Shown one piece after another: positions 7,906 through 18,120 of a DNA stretch of 60,715 bases (the first letter of the stretch is position 1; the number at the start of each line of letters is the position of its first letter). The DNA is taken from positions 1 through 60,715 of the forward strand of contig ONEY01000012.1 in assembly GCA_900316965.1 (NCBI GenBank), read 5' to 3'. A program made the translations under genes and the position numbers. Below the pieces are notes generated by a model. That model saw nothing but the letters and a program-made list of their open reading frames with translations. It ran no database searches and had not been told where the DNA came from. This DNA is from an uncultured Bacteroidales bacterium. Its GTDB lineage: Bacteria; Bacteroidota; Bacteroidia; Bacteroidales; P3.

Positions 7906-9051
7906 ATGAGATTCATTATTAATAGCCAATTACTGCTCAAACACCTTAACGCTTTGAGCGGCGTCATTTCCAACAACAACACTGTCCCCATCATCTCTTG
8001 TTTCCACATGCACCTTGAGAATAATATTCTCACCATCAAGGCTACTGACTTGGAAACAACCATGATATGCAATATAGAGCTCGAAGATGCTCGTGTCGAC
8101 GGTATCGACACTGTCGCCATCCCGGCCAAAATCATGCTCGATATGTTGAAAAACATGGATGACAGACCTCTCAACATCGCTGTCGACCCTTCGACCTTCA
8201 GCATGGAAATCAGCTCCAACGACGGCAAATACACTATAGCAGGCCAAAATCCCGAAACTTATCCTCAACTGCCAGCAAAAAACGAAACAGTTAGCGTCAC
8301 TCTGCCAGCCTCTGTCATTGTCAACGCCATCAACAAAACCGCTTTCGCCGCCTCAACCGACGAAATGCGTCAACAAATGTCGGGCATCTACTGCGAACTC
8401 ACCCCTGAAAGCGCAACTTTCGTCGCTACCGACGCCCACAAACTGGTTCGCTACCGCCGCACTGACGTGCATTCCGACGAAGTGGCAACTTTCATCCTGC
8501 CTCGCAAACCTATCACCATGGTCAAGAACATTCTCGGCAGCAACAAAGAGGAATTTAACGTTACCATGGAGTACAACAACATTAACGTTTTCTTCACTTT
8601 CGACAACTTCCTAATCATCTGCCGACTGGTTGATGGCAAATACCCAAACTATGAGGCTGCTATACCTAAAGACAACCCCAACAAGCTCACCATCGACCGC
8701 TCTACCTTCATCAACGCACTTCGCCGAATAAGTCTTTTCGCCAACCAGTCCACACATCAGGTGCGCCTTTCCATAAGCGAAAAAGATCTGAACATCTCCT
8801 CCGAAGATATCGAGTTCTCCAACAACGCTCACGAAACTCTCCCCTGCAGCTATGACGGTGACCCCATGGACATAGGCTTCAATGCCAAATTCCTCACCGA
8901 AATGGTCTCAAACCTCGACACTGAGCATATTTTAATCGAACTCTCACACCCCAGCCGCGCAGGCATTATCTTCCCTATCAACGAAGACGAAGAGGCTGCC
9001 AAAGATGAAGACATTCTCATGCTCGTTATGCCTGTAATGCTAGCCAACTAA
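7906..9051 (+). CDS. dnaN: DNA polymerase III beta subunit (sliding clamp)
   Basis: 381 residues. It is the ring-shaped processivity clamp that tethers DNA polymerase III to DNA. It opens with MRFIINSQLLLKHLNALSGV and holds three clamp domains; recognisable pieces are TIKATDLETTM, FVATDAHKLVRYR in the middle domain and the C-terminal ILMLVMPVMLAN, which corresponds to the MPMR(L)-like end. It is not next to dnaA here, so this is not an origin-type dnaA-dnaN pair. It is followed 51 bases later by ftsX. Confidence 0.95.
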   Translation: MRFIINSQLLLKHLNALSGVISNNNTVPIISCFHMHLENNILTIKATDLETTMICNIELEDARVDGIDTVAIPAKIMLDMLKNMDDRPLNIAVDPSTFSMEISSNDGKYTIAGQNPETYPQLPAKNETVSVTLPASVIVNAINKTAFAASTDEMRQQMSGIYCELTPESATFVATDAHKLVRYRRTDVHSDEVATFILPRKPITMVKNILGSNKEEFNVTMEYNNINVFFTFDNFLIICRLVDGKYPNYEAAIPKDNPNKLTIDRSTFINALRRISLFANQSTHQVRLSISEKDLNISSEDIEFSNNAHETLPCSYDGDPMDIGFNAKFLTEMVSNLDTEHILIELSHPSRAGIIFPINEDEEAAKDEDILMLVMPVMLAN

Positions 9052-9102
9052 TTCAACCACAATATGATTATTTCATAGCCTCTCTACAAGTATAATAATA
9101 TT

Positions 9103-9978
9103 ATGGCGACGCGACACGGAAAGATAAGACTTTGGGCAGGCAGAACATCCACGGTATTCAGCATCATGCTGGTACTCTTCGTGTTCGGCTTGCTGCTCTT
9201 TGTGGAATACCATTCCTACAAAGCCACTCACTCTATGCAGGAACGCATATCCTACCAGGTGGACCTCTCTCCCGAATCAACCGAAGAAGAAGCTCTGGGC
9301 TTATGCCAATCTCTGAAAGAACTCGACTATGTTAAAAACGCCGACTATATCTCTCCCGACGAAGCCGCCAGACTCTTCAGCGCAGACATTGGCGAAGATA
9401 TTCTTACTCTACTTGACAGCGTAAACCCTCTCTACCCCACCATTATGGTGACCCTCAAGGCTAGCAACAACCCATCTAAACTTTTAGACCAACGCAAACT
9501 TTTCGAGAAAGAGGTGTCGGAATACGCCATTGTGGACGGCATCACCTACCATGAGTCTATGCTCAACGACCTTAACGAGATCTTCTACAAACTCTCTTGG
9601 TTCCTTGTCATTTTCGTCATCCTCCTTTTGATCGTCTCCATCGCTCTTATCAGCACCACAATTAGAATTTCTATCTACTCTAACAGAAACACTATTCGCA
9701 CAATGAGTATGGTCGGCGCCAAAATGGGCTTTATCACTCGTCCATTCCTGTGGCGCAGCATTCTCTATGGTTTCTTAGGCGCCACATTCGCCATGATTCT
9801 TATGTTTGCAGCCATATATGTGTTCAACAAACAATTCCATCTGGCTCTCTTCCATCCCCGCTACTTCTTTGGCTACATCATTCTAGTCTCTGTTGTATTC
9901 CTTGTGGGCATTGCTATATCTTTCATCGCCACTTATCTTTCTGTTCATCGTCACATTCGCAGCAAAAGCGAATTCTAA
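9103..9978 (+). CDS. ftsX: Cell division protein FtsX (ABC permease)
   Basis: 291 residues. An N-terminal membrane helix (about 19-35), an extracytoplasmic domain (about 40-160) and three C-terminal helices form the FtsX permease arrangement; the ending VSIALISTTIRISIYSNRNTIRTMSMVGA is characteristic. FtsX works with the ATPase FtsE to control peptidoglycan hydrolases at the division site. No ftsE is present next to it. The following order of DUF3098, uppP, truB and queA is a conserved Bacteroidetes block and supports the call. Confidence 0.93.
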   Translation: MATRHGKIRLWAGRTSTVFSIMLVLFVFGLLLFVEYHSYKATHSMQERISYQVDLSPESTEEEALGLCQSLKELDYVKNADYISPDEAARLFSADIGEDILTLLDSVNPLYPTIMVTLKASNNPSKLLDQRKLFEKEVSEYAIVDGITYHESMLNDLNEIFYKLSWFLVIFVILLLIVSIALISTTIRISIYSNRNTIRTMSMVGAKMGFITRPFLWRSILYGFLGATFAMILMFAAIYVFNKQFHLALFHPRYFFGYIILVSVVFLVGIAISFIATYLSVHRHIRSKSEF

Positions 9979-10030
9979 TATATCAATCATCACTCAAGAT
10001 CTTACCTTTCAACGTATTAATAACTATACC

Positions 10031-10363
10031 ATGGAAAAAAATAAAAAAAATACCAAAGTTGCATCCTCTACAATAACAAAGAAAGATGACAAAAACACAC
10101 CTAAGGCTGTTTTTGCCTTTGGCCCCATGAACTATATTCTTATGGGCGTGGGAATAGTGTTGCTCGGCCTGGGCTACATACTACTCTCTGGAGGCGGCAG
10201 CGACGATCCCAACGTATTCAACCCTGCCATGTTCGACAACCGACGCCTCGTGGCTGCTCCTATATTCATAGTCCTTGGATTGGTAGTGGAAATTTGCGCC
10301 ATAATGTTCCGCCCCAAAGATAATAACAACCAAAAAACACAAGAAGACAACACCGAACTATAA
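10031..10363 (+). CDS. DUF3098 membrane protein
   Basis: 110 residues from the ATG at 10031; longer readings from upstream starts run through the end of ftsX in another frame and are unlikely. A charged Lys-rich N-terminus is followed by two membrane helices: FGPMNYILMGVGIVLLGLGY and PIFIVLGLVVEICAIMF. The linker contains the family segment DDPNVFNPAMFDNRR. DUF3098 proteins lie next to ftsX in Bacteroidetes and are of unknown function, presumably linked to the cell envelope. It sits between ftsX and uppP with short gaps. Confidence 0.9.
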   Translation: MEKNKKNTKVASSTITKKDDKNTPKAVFAFGPMNYILMGVGIVLLGLGYILLSGGGSDDPNVFNPAMFDNRRLVAAPIFIVLGLVVEICAIMFRPKDNNNQKTQEDNTEL

Positions 10364-10426
10364 TCATCTCTTTCAGGTCGCAAAAAATAGCAAACAATAA
10401 TCAATAACTACTTATCTCTTTTTCCA

Positions 10427-11236
10427 ATGGATTGGTTACAAGCATTAATTCTAGGTATTATCCAAGGTCTTACTGAGTATCTGCCTGTTAGCAGCAGCGG
10501 TCACCTCGTCATAGGACAGGAATTCTTCGGTCTTGACAGCGGCGAAGGTAAACTTGCTTTCACTGTTCTGCTCCATGTGGCTACAGTTCTCAGCACCATC
10601 GTCATTCTATGGAAAGAAATAATATGGATTTTCTCCGATCTTTTCAAATTTAAGTGGAACGATGGTACTAAGTATGCACTCAATATCCTCATCTCTATGA
10701 TTCCCGTTGGCATTGTTGGTGTCTTTTTCAAAGACACTGTAGAAGAGGTCTTCGGCAGTGGTCTCCTCATTGTTGGTATATGCCTCCTCGTTACAGCGTC
10801 TTTACTCACTTTCAGCTATTTTGCAAAACCTCGTCAACGCGAGAATATCTCTCCCTTGCACGCTTTCATTATCGGTATAGCTCAAGCTATCGCCGTTCTA
10901 CCTGGCCTCTCACGATCTGGATCAACAATAGCTACTGGCCTTCTGCTAGGTAACAAAAAAGAACGCCTGGCTCAGTTCTCATTCCTAATGGTTATTCCTC
11001 CAATCCTCGGCGAGGCTCTGCTCGATGTCAAGAAAATTGCCGACACCGGTGTCAGCGCTTCCTTCGGTGGCATCAGTCCTATGGCTGTGATAGTAGGTTT
11101 TCTGGCAGCTTTCTTTGTCGGTTGCCTGGCATGCAAATGGATGATTAACATCGTCAAAAAAGGCAAACTCATTTGGTTCGCCATCTATTGCGCCATTGTC
11201 GGCATAGCTGTCATTGTTCTTCCCAACATCATTTAA
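10427..11236 (+). CDS. uppP: Undecaprenyl-diphosphatase
   Basis: 269 residues of hydrophobic, multi-spanning protein (BacA/UppP type). Signature motifs are [15 protein letters not shown] (13-27), with the catalytic Glu and the following Ser/His cluster, and the second motif [18 protein letters not shown]. It dephosphorylates undecaprenyl diphosphate to the monophosphate carrier lipid used for peptidoglycan and surface glycans, and in other bacteria gives bacitracin tolerance. It ends four bases before the truB start, which suggests coupled expression. Confidence 0.97.
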   Translation: MDWLQALILGIIQGLTEYLPVSSSGHLVIGQEFFGLDSGEGKLAFTVLLHVATVLSTIVILWKEIIWIFSDLFKFKWNDGTKYALNILISMIPVGIVGVFFKDTVEEVFGSGLLIVGICLLVTASLLTFSYFAKPRQRENISPLHAFIIGIAQAIAVLPGLSRSGSTIATGLLLGNKKERLAQFSFLMVIPPILGEALLDVKKIADTGVSASFGGISPMAVIVGFLAAFFVGCLACKWMINIVKKGKLIWFAIYCAIVGIAVIVLPNII

Positions 11237-11240
11237 CACC

Positions 11241-12068
11241 ATGGGAGACAAACCTGGCACAATAATTGCCATAGACAAACCTGTGGGCTGGACTTCTTTT
11301 CAGGTCGTCAACAAAATCAAATGGCACATCCGCCGTACTTTTAAAATCAAAAAAATCAAAATAGGTCATGCTGGCACCCTCGACCCTCTGGCGTCGGGGT
11401 TGCTTCTTGTTTGTGTAGGCGGCGCCACCAAAATGATTGAGCAGCTACAATCTTGCATAAAAGTCTATTCTGGCACTATGGTGCTTGGCGCCACAACACC
11501 ATGCTTCGATCTGGAAAGACCTGTGGACCACTTCTTCCCTTCGTCTCATATCTCATCTCAAGACATCGAAAATAGCCGAAAAGCTTTCTCGGGCACTTTT
11601 CTTCAATATCCTCCCGCCTTCTCGGCAGTGAAAGTGGAAGGACAGCGTGCCTACGAAGAGGCCCGCTCTGGCAACGAGGTAAAGACAAATCCAAAAGAGG
11701 TGACCATATACGATTTTACCGTCACCGATTTCCGTCCGGGCTATCACGACGGAATTGAATTGGAAAAGAATTGGCAGTTTGAACAAGCTGGCGACAATCG
11801 TGAACTCTATAGACAACCTATGGGTAAAGTGCCTGAAGGATTGCCTCAACTCGACTTCCTCATCACATGCAGCAAGGGTACCTATATTCGCAGTATAGCA
11901 CGCGATTTCGGAACAAGTCTTAACAGCGGCGCTTTCCTCAGCGCCCTCCGCCGCCTACGTATTGGCGAATACTCTATTGAACAAGCTATTTCTCCAAACG
12001 ACATCGAAACCGAAATCTCTCCATCTAACACAAAATATAGTTTTCTCGAAACCGATATCCAGAACTAA
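11241..12068 (+). CDS. truB: tRNA pseudouridine(55) synthase
   Basis: 275 residues from ATG 11241; an earlier in-frame ATG lies inside the end of uppP and is less likely. It has the family start IAIDKPVGWTSFQVV, the catalytic GHAGTLDPLASGLL (D48), and KGTYIRSIARDFG near the C-terminus. It makes pseudouridine-55 in the T-loop of elongator tRNAs. There is an extra stretch of about 20 residues before the KGTYIRS motif, as is common in Bacteroidetes members. Confidence 0.96.
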   Translation: MGDKPGTIIAIDKPVGWTSFQVVNKIKWHIRRTFKIKKIKIGHAGTLDPLASGLLLVCVGGATKMIEQLQSCIKVYSGTMVLGATTPCFDLERPVDHFFPSSHISSQDIENSRKAFSGTFLQYPPAFSAVKVEGQRAYEEARSGNEVKTNPKEVTIYDFTVTDFRPGYHDGIELEKNWQFEQAGDNRELYRQPMGKVPEGLPQLDFLITCSKGTYIRSIARDFGTSLNSGAFLSALRRLRIGEYSIEQAISPNDIETEISPSNTKYSFLETDIQN

Positions 12069-12202
12069 ACGCTTCCTTTTTGCGCATTTACAAATGCATT
12101 ATTCATCGCTTCATTTGTTAAATAGTGCCTAAATAGCGCATTTATACTCTTGTTGATTTACAACACAATACAATCCAAACAACAAGAAAAGTGTTAAAAA
12201 AC

Positions 12203-12233
12203 TTGACTTTCGCATCATAATAATGTATCTTTG
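12203..12233 (+). promoter_or_regulatory. Bacteroidetes-type promoter of queA
   Basis: TTG at 12203-12205 and TATCTTTG at 12226-12233 with a 20-base spacer, a close match to the -33/-7 consensus. It shows that queA is transcribed separately from truB despite their conserved neighbourhood. Confidence 0.7.
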
Positions 12234-12328
12234 CAACATTTAACACAATTAAAAGATTTAAAAGACAATAATTCTATATTATCGAATAGTCATTCCCATT
12301 TCACATGATCAACACTCTCTACTCTACG

Positions 12329-13384
12329 ATGAAATTGTCGCAATTCAAGTACAATTTACCGAAAGACTTGATTGCCGAAAAACCTTCAAAACAACGTGAC
12401 GAAGCACGTCTCATGGTTCTCGACCGCAAAAATCAAACCATTGAGCACAAACTTTTCAAAGACCTTATCAATTATGTCGACGCTGACGACGTGGTTGTCG
12501 TAAACAACACTAAGGTTTTCCCCGCCCTCCTCAAAGGTGAGAAAGAAAAAACAGGTGCCCAAATCACAGTATTCCTGCTTCGTGAGCTAAATGCCGAAAC
12601 TCGCTTGTGGGATGTTGTTGTTGACCCCGCTCGCAAAATAAGAATAGGCAACAAACTATATTTTGGCGACAGCGACGCTTTGGTTGCCGAAGTCATAGAC
12701 AACACCACCTCTCGCGGCCGTACTATCCGATTCCTATTCGACGGCACTCACGAAGAGTTTATTAAGCTTATCAAAAGTATGGGGCAAACTCCCCTCCCCG
12801 AAGAACTTAGAGCCCTACGAGACATCACCAACGAGGACAAAGAACGTTACCAAACAATTTACGCTAAAGAGGAAGGCGCTGTCGCCGCACCAACAGCTGG
12901 ACTCCACATCAGCCGCGAACTGATGAAACGTTTCGAGATTAAAGATGTGAAGTGGGCTGAACTTACACTCCATGCAGGCATAGGCAACTTCAAACCTATC
13001 GAGGTTGAAGACCTCAGCAAACACCGTATGGACAGTGAGGAAATGCACATCAACGAGGCATGCTGCAACGCCATCAACGAAGCTAAACAAACTGGACACA
13101 AGGTCTGCTGCATAGGCACCACAACAATGAAAGCCATCGAAACTGCTGTCACCATTCCAGGCAAAGTTAGCCCCTACGACGGATGGAGCAACAAATTCAT
13201 CTACCCTCCTCACGATTTCACAATCGCCGACATGATGGTAACCAATTTCCATCCCTCAATGTCGTCGATGTTCATCATGGTGTCAGCATTCGGAGGCCCT
13301 GAATTTGTCATGCACGCATACCAAACAGCCATAAAGGAAAAATACAAATTTCACACCTATGGCGACGCAATGCTGATATTATAA
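12329..13384 (+). CDS. queA: S-adenosylmethionine:tRNA ribosyltransferase-isomerase
   Basis: 351 residues starting at ATG 12329 ([19 protein letters not shown]), the typical QueA N-terminus; an earlier ATG at 12305 would add eight poorly conserved residues. Other family segments are [43 protein letters not shown], and the ending [18 protein letters not shown]. It transfers and isomerises the ribosyl group of SAM onto preQ1-tRNA to form epoxyqueuosine. It has its own promoter. Confidence 0.97.
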   Translation: MKLSQFKYNLPKDLIAEKPSKQRDEARLMVLDRKNQTIEHKLFKDLINYVDADDVVVVNNTKVFPALLKGEKEKTGAQITVFLLRELNAETRLWDVVVDPARKIRIGNKLYFGDSDALVAEVIDNTTSRGRTIRFLFDGTHEEFIKLIKSMGQTPLPEELRALRDITNEDKERYQTIYAKEEGAVAAPTAGLHISRELMKRFEIKDVKWAELTLHAGIGNFKPIEVEDLSKHRMDSEEMHINEACCNAINEAKQTGHKVCCIGTTTMKAIETAVTIPGKVSPYDGWSNKFIYPPHDFTIADMMVTNFHPSMSSMFIMVSAFGGPEFVMHAYQTAIKEKYKFHTYGDAMLIL

Positions 13385-13487
13385 TAGATGTAACAATATA
13401 AACGATATTATAATTGATTATTCTATTAACTATAAGAAAGAAATAATCTTTAAACGTTAAACTTTAACCTTTACTTAGTAGCTTCCT

Positions 13488-14741
13488 TTGTCTCCTCTTG
13501 CCGAACTGTTACGCCCAACTAGCCTTGACAACTACATAGGTCAACAGCACCTTGTGGGTCCAGGAGCTGTACTCCGCACTCTTATTGAGAGCGGAAACAT
13601 TCCCTCTATGATTTTTTGGGGCCCTCCAGGTACTGGAAAGACAACTCTTGCTACTATCATCAGCAACACTCTTCACCGCCCCTTCCACACTCTCAGCGCC
13701 ATAAGCAGTGGCGTTAAAGAGGTTCGTGAAGTCATCGACCAAGCAAAAAAAGAAGAAGGCTCTATCCTCTTCATCGACGAAATACACCGCTTTAACAAGT
13801 CGCAGCAAGACTCTCTCCTTGGAGCCGTAGAACGGGGAACAATAACCCTGATCGGAGCAACAACTGAAAACCCTTCATTTGAGGTCATCTCTGCTCTGCT
13901 TTCTCGTTGCCAAGTATATATCCTCAAAGAATTCGGTAAAGCGGAAATGCAACAACTCATCGCCTCCGCCGTAGCTCACTACAAAGCCATAGGACGCACT
14001 ATAGAAATTCGAGAAGACGAGGCTTTGCTCCGCATCAGTGGCGGCGACGCCCGCAAATTGCTCAACGCATTTGAACTCGTGGTCAACAGGGACGGCGGTC
14101 AACATGTCATTTTCGACAACGACAAGGTCACCAATGTCATTCAACAAAACCTCGCCCTTTACGACCGTCAAGGAGAGATGCATTACGACATCATCAGTGC
14201 CTTTATTAAATCTATGCGTGGCAGCGACCCCAACGGTGCTGTATATTGGCTTGCCCGCATGATAGAGGGAGGCGAAGACCCCGTCTTCATCGCTCGCCGC
14301 ATGCTCATATTCGCTAGCGAAGACATTAGCAATGCCAATCCTAACGCCCTGCTTATGGCTAACGCCTGTTTTGAGGCTGTCACAAAAATAGGTTATCCCG
14401 AATGCAGAATAACTTTGTCGCAATGCGCCATCTATCTCGCCAACAGCGTTAAAAGCAACAGCACCTACATGGCTCTTGCCAATGCTCAGCAGGCCATCCG
14501 TCGCACTGGCGACCTACCTGTGCCTCTGCACCTGCGCAACGCTCCAACTAAACTCATGAAGGAAATAGGCTACAGCGACGGATACAAATATGCTCACGAC
14601 TACGAGGGCAATTTCGTCAATCTGGAGTTTCTTCCCGATGCCCTCCAAGGAACTAAATTCTATGAGCCCGGCGATAACGCACGCGAAAACGACACTAGAA
14701 AATTGCTTCAATGGCGCTGGAAACAAAAATACAACTACTAA
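13488..14741 (+). CDS. rarA: Replication-associated recombination protein A
   Basis: 417 residues. AAA+ ATPase of the RarA/MgsA/WRNIP1 group that acts at stalled replication forks. Visible are LAELLRPTSLDNYIGQQHLV at the N-terminus, Walker A GPPGTGKTT (45-53), Walker B ILFIDEIHRFNKSQQD, and the C-terminal part SDGYKYAHDYEGNFVNLEFLPD typical of the family. The start is probably the TTG at 13488, since it directly precedes the conserved SPLAELLRP and no ATG is near. It is followed by an ABC-F gene 44 bases on. Confidence 0.95.
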   Translation: MSPLAELLRPTSLDNYIGQQHLVGPGAVLRTLIESGNIPSMIFWGPPGTGKTTLATIISNTLHRPFHTLSAISSGVKEVREVIDQAKKEEGSILFIDEIHRFNKSQQDSLLGAVERGTITLIGATTENPSFEVISALLSRCQVYILKEFGKAEMQQLIASAVAHYKAIGRTIEIREDEALLRISGGDARKLLNAFELVVNRDGGQHVIFDNDKVTNVIQQNLALYDRQGEMHYDIISAFIKSMRGSDPNGAVYWLARMIEGGEDPVFIARRMLIFASEDISNANPNALLMANACFEAVTKIGYPECRITLSQCAIYLANSVKSNSTYMALANAQQAIRRTGDLPVPLHLRNAPTKLMKEIGYSDGYKYAHDYEGNFVNLEFLPDALQGTKFYEPGDNARENDTRKLLQWRWKQKYNY

Positions 14742-14785
14742 AATGAGCCTAATGGCTTTTTTCACCTATCCCCCCATTCTCCACA

Positions 14786-16609
14786 ATGGCTGACGCTCTG
14801 CTTACCATAGAAAACCTCTCCAAATCGTTCGGCGACAAAATGCTGTTCGACAACATCTCTTTCGGCATAAACGTGGGGCAAAAAACAGCTCTCATCGCCC
14901 GCAACGGTTACGGCAAAAGTACTCTTCTTAACATCATCACTGGCAAAGAACTGCCCGACAACGGCAATGTCACCTTTAGTGGCAATGTTAAGATGGCTTA
15001 TTTGCCTCAACGACCTGACTTCAACAACCATCAGACTGTCCGCAGCTTCGTCGACTCTGCCGAAAAACCGGCAAACATGGAAAGCTGGGATTTTGAACAA
15101 CGCATGGAGGAGGTACTCTCGCGACTGGAGGTTGACAAGCTCTTGGATCGCTCTCTAGACTCTCTTAGCGGCGGAGAACAAAAAAAAGTCGCCCTCAGCC
15201 GCATACTTATCGACAACACCAACCTCCTTCTCCTTGACGAACCTACCAACCACCTGGACATAGCTATGATTGAGTGGCTTGAGGATTTCCTTTCAAAACA
15301 AAAACTAGCCATCCTGATGGTCACTCACGACAGATATTTCCTCGACAACGTTTGTAACGATATCCTTGAACTTGACAACGGCAATATATACTATTATCGC
15401 AGCAGTAGGGGTCTTAACGACATACACAAGGAAAGTCCTTACCGCTATTATCTGGAAAAAAAGGCGGAACGACAGTACAACGAACGTGCTGAAGTGGAGA
15501 AAGCAAAAAGTCTTTATCGTACTGAACTCGACTGGATGAGACGCATGCCTCAAGCTAGAGGCACAAAAGCCCGCGCTCGCATCGACGCCTTCTACGAACT
15601 TGAGGAAAAAGCTCATACTCGTTTTGAGGAAGAACGGCAACAACTTAGCGTAAAAACCGAACGCATTGGAGGTAAAATATTGGAGATGTACAACATCGAA
15701 AAAGGCTTCGATGGGCGTAAACTTATCGACGACTTTTCTTATACCTTCAAACGGGGCGACAAAATTGGCATTGTGGGTCCTAACGGTATCGGAAAAAGCA
15801 CTTTCCTCAACATCATTACTAACCAACTCAAACCTGACAGCGGACACGTTGTCGTTGGTCAAACCATCCAATTCGGCATTTTCAGCCAGAAAGGGCTGCA
15901 AGCAAAAGACGACAGCAGAGTTATTGATATCATCAAAGATGTCGCCGAGGTCATTGAACTTGAAAACGGAAAAGAGATGTCAGCACACCTCTTTCTCTCC
16001 TATTTCGGCTTCGACGACATGACGCAATACAACTATTTCGGCAACCTCAGCGGCGGCGAACGTCGTAAACTCTATCTGCTCACTGTCTTGATGGCTAACC
16101 CTAATTTTCTTATCCTCGACGAGCCAACCAACGACCTCGACATTCATACCCTCTCCATTCTCGAACAATTCCTTATCGGCTACAAAGGTTGTCTGATTAT
16201 CGTGAGCCACGACCGTAGCTTCATGGACAACATTGTCAACCACCTCTTTGTCTTTGAAGGCAACGGCCGCATCAAAGACTATCATAGCAACTATACCAAC
16301 TACCGTGAGGAACGCCAAAAAGAACAACGCAAGGCTCAACGACAACAAAAAGAGGTAAAACCTAAATATGAGCGCAAACCTCCCGACAAACCTCGTGCCA
16401 CTTATAAACAACAAAAGGAATACGAACAACTGACCATTGAAATCGAAAACCTTACCAAAGAAAGAAGCGATCTGGAACTGTTGCTTTCGTCAGGAACTGA
16501 AACCGATACTTCTAAAATCACCGCTGCCTCTCAGCGCATAGGCGAAGTTATTGCCCTTTTGGACGAAAAAGAGTTAAGATGGCTCGAACTCGACGAAATA
16601 ATTAGTTAA
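14786..16609 (+). CDS. ABC-F family ATPase (Uup-like)
   Basis: 607 residues with two ABC ATPase domains and no membrane segment, as in ABC-F proteins that act on ribosomes. Domain 1 has ARNGYGKST as Walker A (first Gly replaced by Ala, also seen in related Bacteroidetes members), LSGGEQKKVALSR and LLLDEPTNHLD. Domain 2 has GPNGIGKST, LSGGERRKLYLL and LILDEPTNDLD. A linker of about 80 residues, rich in Arg/Glu, lies between them, and the C-terminal ~75 residues form a predicted coiled coil as in Uup, which binds DNA or ribosomes. The exact role is not shown by the sequence. Confidence 0.92.
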   Translation: MADALLTIENLSKSFGDKMLFDNISFGINVGQKTALIARNGYGKSTLLNIITGKELPDNGNVTFSGNVKMAYLPQRPDFNNHQTVRSFVDSAEKPANMESWDFEQRMEEVLSRLEVDKLLDRSLDSLSGGEQKKVALSRILIDNTNLLLLDEPTNHLDIAMIEWLEDFLSKQKLAILMVTHDRYFLDNVCNDILELDNGNIYYYRSSRGLNDIHKESPYRYYLEKKAERQYNERAEVEKAKSLYRTELDWMRRMPQARGTKARARIDAFYELEEKAHTRFEEERQQLSVKTERIGGKILEMYNIEKGFDGRKLIDDFSYTFKRGDKIGIVGPNGIGKSTFLNIITNQLKPDSGHVVVGQTIQFGIFSQKGLQAKDDSRVIDIIKDVAEVIELENGKEMSAHLFLSYFGFDDMTQYNYFGNLSGGERRKLYLLTVLMANPNFLILDEPTNDLDIHTLSILEQFLIGYKGCLIIVSHDRSFMDNIVNHLFVFEGNGRIKDYHSNYTNYREERQKEQRKAQRQQKEVKPKYERKPPDKPRATYKQQKEYEQLTIEIENLTKERSDLELLLSSGTETDTSKITAASQRIGEVIALLDEKELRWLELDEIIS

Positions 16610-16642
16610 TCAATAATTATATCCAAAAACACTTTACTTGCA

Positions 16643-17986
16643 ATGTCTTCTTCAATAGCTTTAAGCAATATTTGTGACATCATCAAAAACAAGATGCCTT
16701 CTCTCTACAACAGCATCATAGTGGACACTAGTATTCCTGTTAAAGATTATAATTACTTCTTCATTAGCGCATTCACACAACATGTGGAATACCGCACTCA
16801 ACAGCTTGATGTCGCACTAGGCGACGAGTTATACCAAAAATACTCATCGCTACTTAACGAATTTGGCGACAAAGAGTATGTTTCTATCGATAATGCTTTT
16901 GTCGAAGAAATAAAAGTGGCGCCAAAAAGCTCAACAGAGGGGTTGCTCAGCAGCGCCCGCAAAAAAATGAGCGAACTCATAAATGGCGGTCGCGACGTTG
17001 ACTATAACAAAATAACTCTCAACGTCGACGATGGCTTTCTGTCGAAAGATCAACCAACTTTTTTAGTCACCAAAGAAAGCTATTGTTCTTTATGCAGCAA
17101 CTGTAATGGTAACGGAACTGTCGAACGCAACGACAAACAAGGGTTGCCTCACCAAGAGTCATGCCCTGTATGTAATGGATACGGTCATACCGGTAGACTC
17201 ACCTATTTTACCCCTTCAATTCAAGAAAAAAAGAGCACCTTCGTCCGATGTATCGAAGGCGAAATAGATGGTTTGGACTTCACTATTGACGGTGACACTC
17301 TAACGCTAAAAGACACAGATTTCTGTGTTACAATCGGAGACAAAAAAAGAATGCTGACACGCTATAACGGCAAAAACGAGGACAACTATGACGAGGCCTT
17401 GAAACCATATATTGAAACCATACGAGACAAGACAAGCGAAAAAAATGCCGTCGAAGAAATAGCTTACATGGTGATCCCTTGCTGCAAATTCGTATATCGC
17501 AACATCCTCACCAATGAACTCCATAACGGAGTCATTGTAGACCCTGAGAGCAGCGCCACTGTATTATTAAATATTGACGGCGAAAGCCGATTGATAAGCA
17601 GCGTGAAAGACAGCATAAAAAAAATCAGCCGCTTTTTTGGCAATATTAGCAAATCAGAGGGATTCAAAGACAAGGAGGATCTGTGGCACACTGCTCGTCT
17701 GCTAATCGCCGTAGCTGTCGCCGATGGCTCTGTCAACGACGAGGAAAAACAGAATCTTGCCATGGCTATTCGTGGAACAAATCAGTTCACCTCTGAGCAA
17801 CAAGAACAATTAGTGAAACTACTTGGCGAACCTGATGCCTCTTTTATAAACGATGATGATTTCAACTTCCATAGTCGTGAAAATGCTGAAGAAACAGCCC
17901 TGCGAATGCAAGAGCTTTCACAAGCCGACGGCTTTGTCCACGACACTGAACTAAAAATCATTGAGAGACTCAAATTTAAATATTGA
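16643..17986 (+). CDS. Protein with DnaJ-type zinc finger and TerB-like domain
   Basis: 447 residues, not recognised as a named family. Residues 1-140 are of unknown type. A central zinc-binding segment has CSLCSNCNGNG (C148, C151, C154) and CPVCNGYG (C174, C177), the CxxCxGxG pairs of DnaJ-type cysteine-rich domains. The C-terminal ~100 residues are helical, with ARLLIAVAVADGSVNDEEKQNL and a second ALRMQELSQADGFVHDTELKII, resembling the two halves of a TerB (tellurite-resistance) domain with acidic metal-binding loops. It has no signal peptide or membrane helix and is probably cytosolic. It follows the ABC-F gene by 33 bases. Function is unknown. Confidence 0.7.
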   Translation: MSSSIALSNICDIIKNKMPSLYNSIIVDTSIPVKDYNYFFISAFTQHVEYRTQQLDVALGDELYQKYSSLLNEFGDKEYVSIDNAFVEEIKVAPKSSTEGLLSSARKKMSELINGGRDVDYNKITLNVDDGFLSKDQPTFLVTKESYCSLCSNCNGNGTVERNDKQGLPHQESCPVCNGYGHTGRLTYFTPSIQEKKSTFVRCIEGEIDGLDFTIDGDTLTLKDTDFCVTIGDKKRMLTRYNGKNEDNYDEALKPYIETIRDKTSEKNAVEEIAYMVIPCCKFVYRNILTNELHNGVIVDPESSATVLLNIDGESRLISSVKDSIKKISRFFGNISKSEGFKDKEDLWHTARLLIAVAVADGSVNDEEKQNLAMAIRGTNQFTSEQQEQLVKLLGEPDASFINDDDFNFHSRENAEETALRMQELSQADGFVHDTELKIIERLKFKY

Positions 17987-18120
17987 TATGTACTAAGATA
18001 TTGTCTCGAACAACAAAGTTCATATAATAAATCATATACAACCTTTACTATTGGTCATCTATTTAGATTTCGTTGTTTGCACTTCTTGTAATACATTTTT
18101 TTATAATAGATGTAACACTT

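Noticed and set aside
7906..9051. dnaN might mark a replication origin.
   Set aside because: There is no dnaA, no DnaA-box cluster and no AT-rich unwinding element next to it; its neighbours are ftsX and a TPM gene.
12082..12144. Direct repeat GCGCATTTA and a small GCATTT-AC-AAATGC hairpin between truB and queA.
   Set aside because: Short, AT-rich and without a recognisable regulator site; could easily be chance.
14786..16609. First Walker A of the ABC-F protein reads ARNGYGKST, with Ala in place of the usual first Gly.
   Set aside because: The Lys and Ser/Thr that contact phosphate are present, and similar variants occur in Bacteroidetes ABC-F proteins, so it is not taken as a defect.
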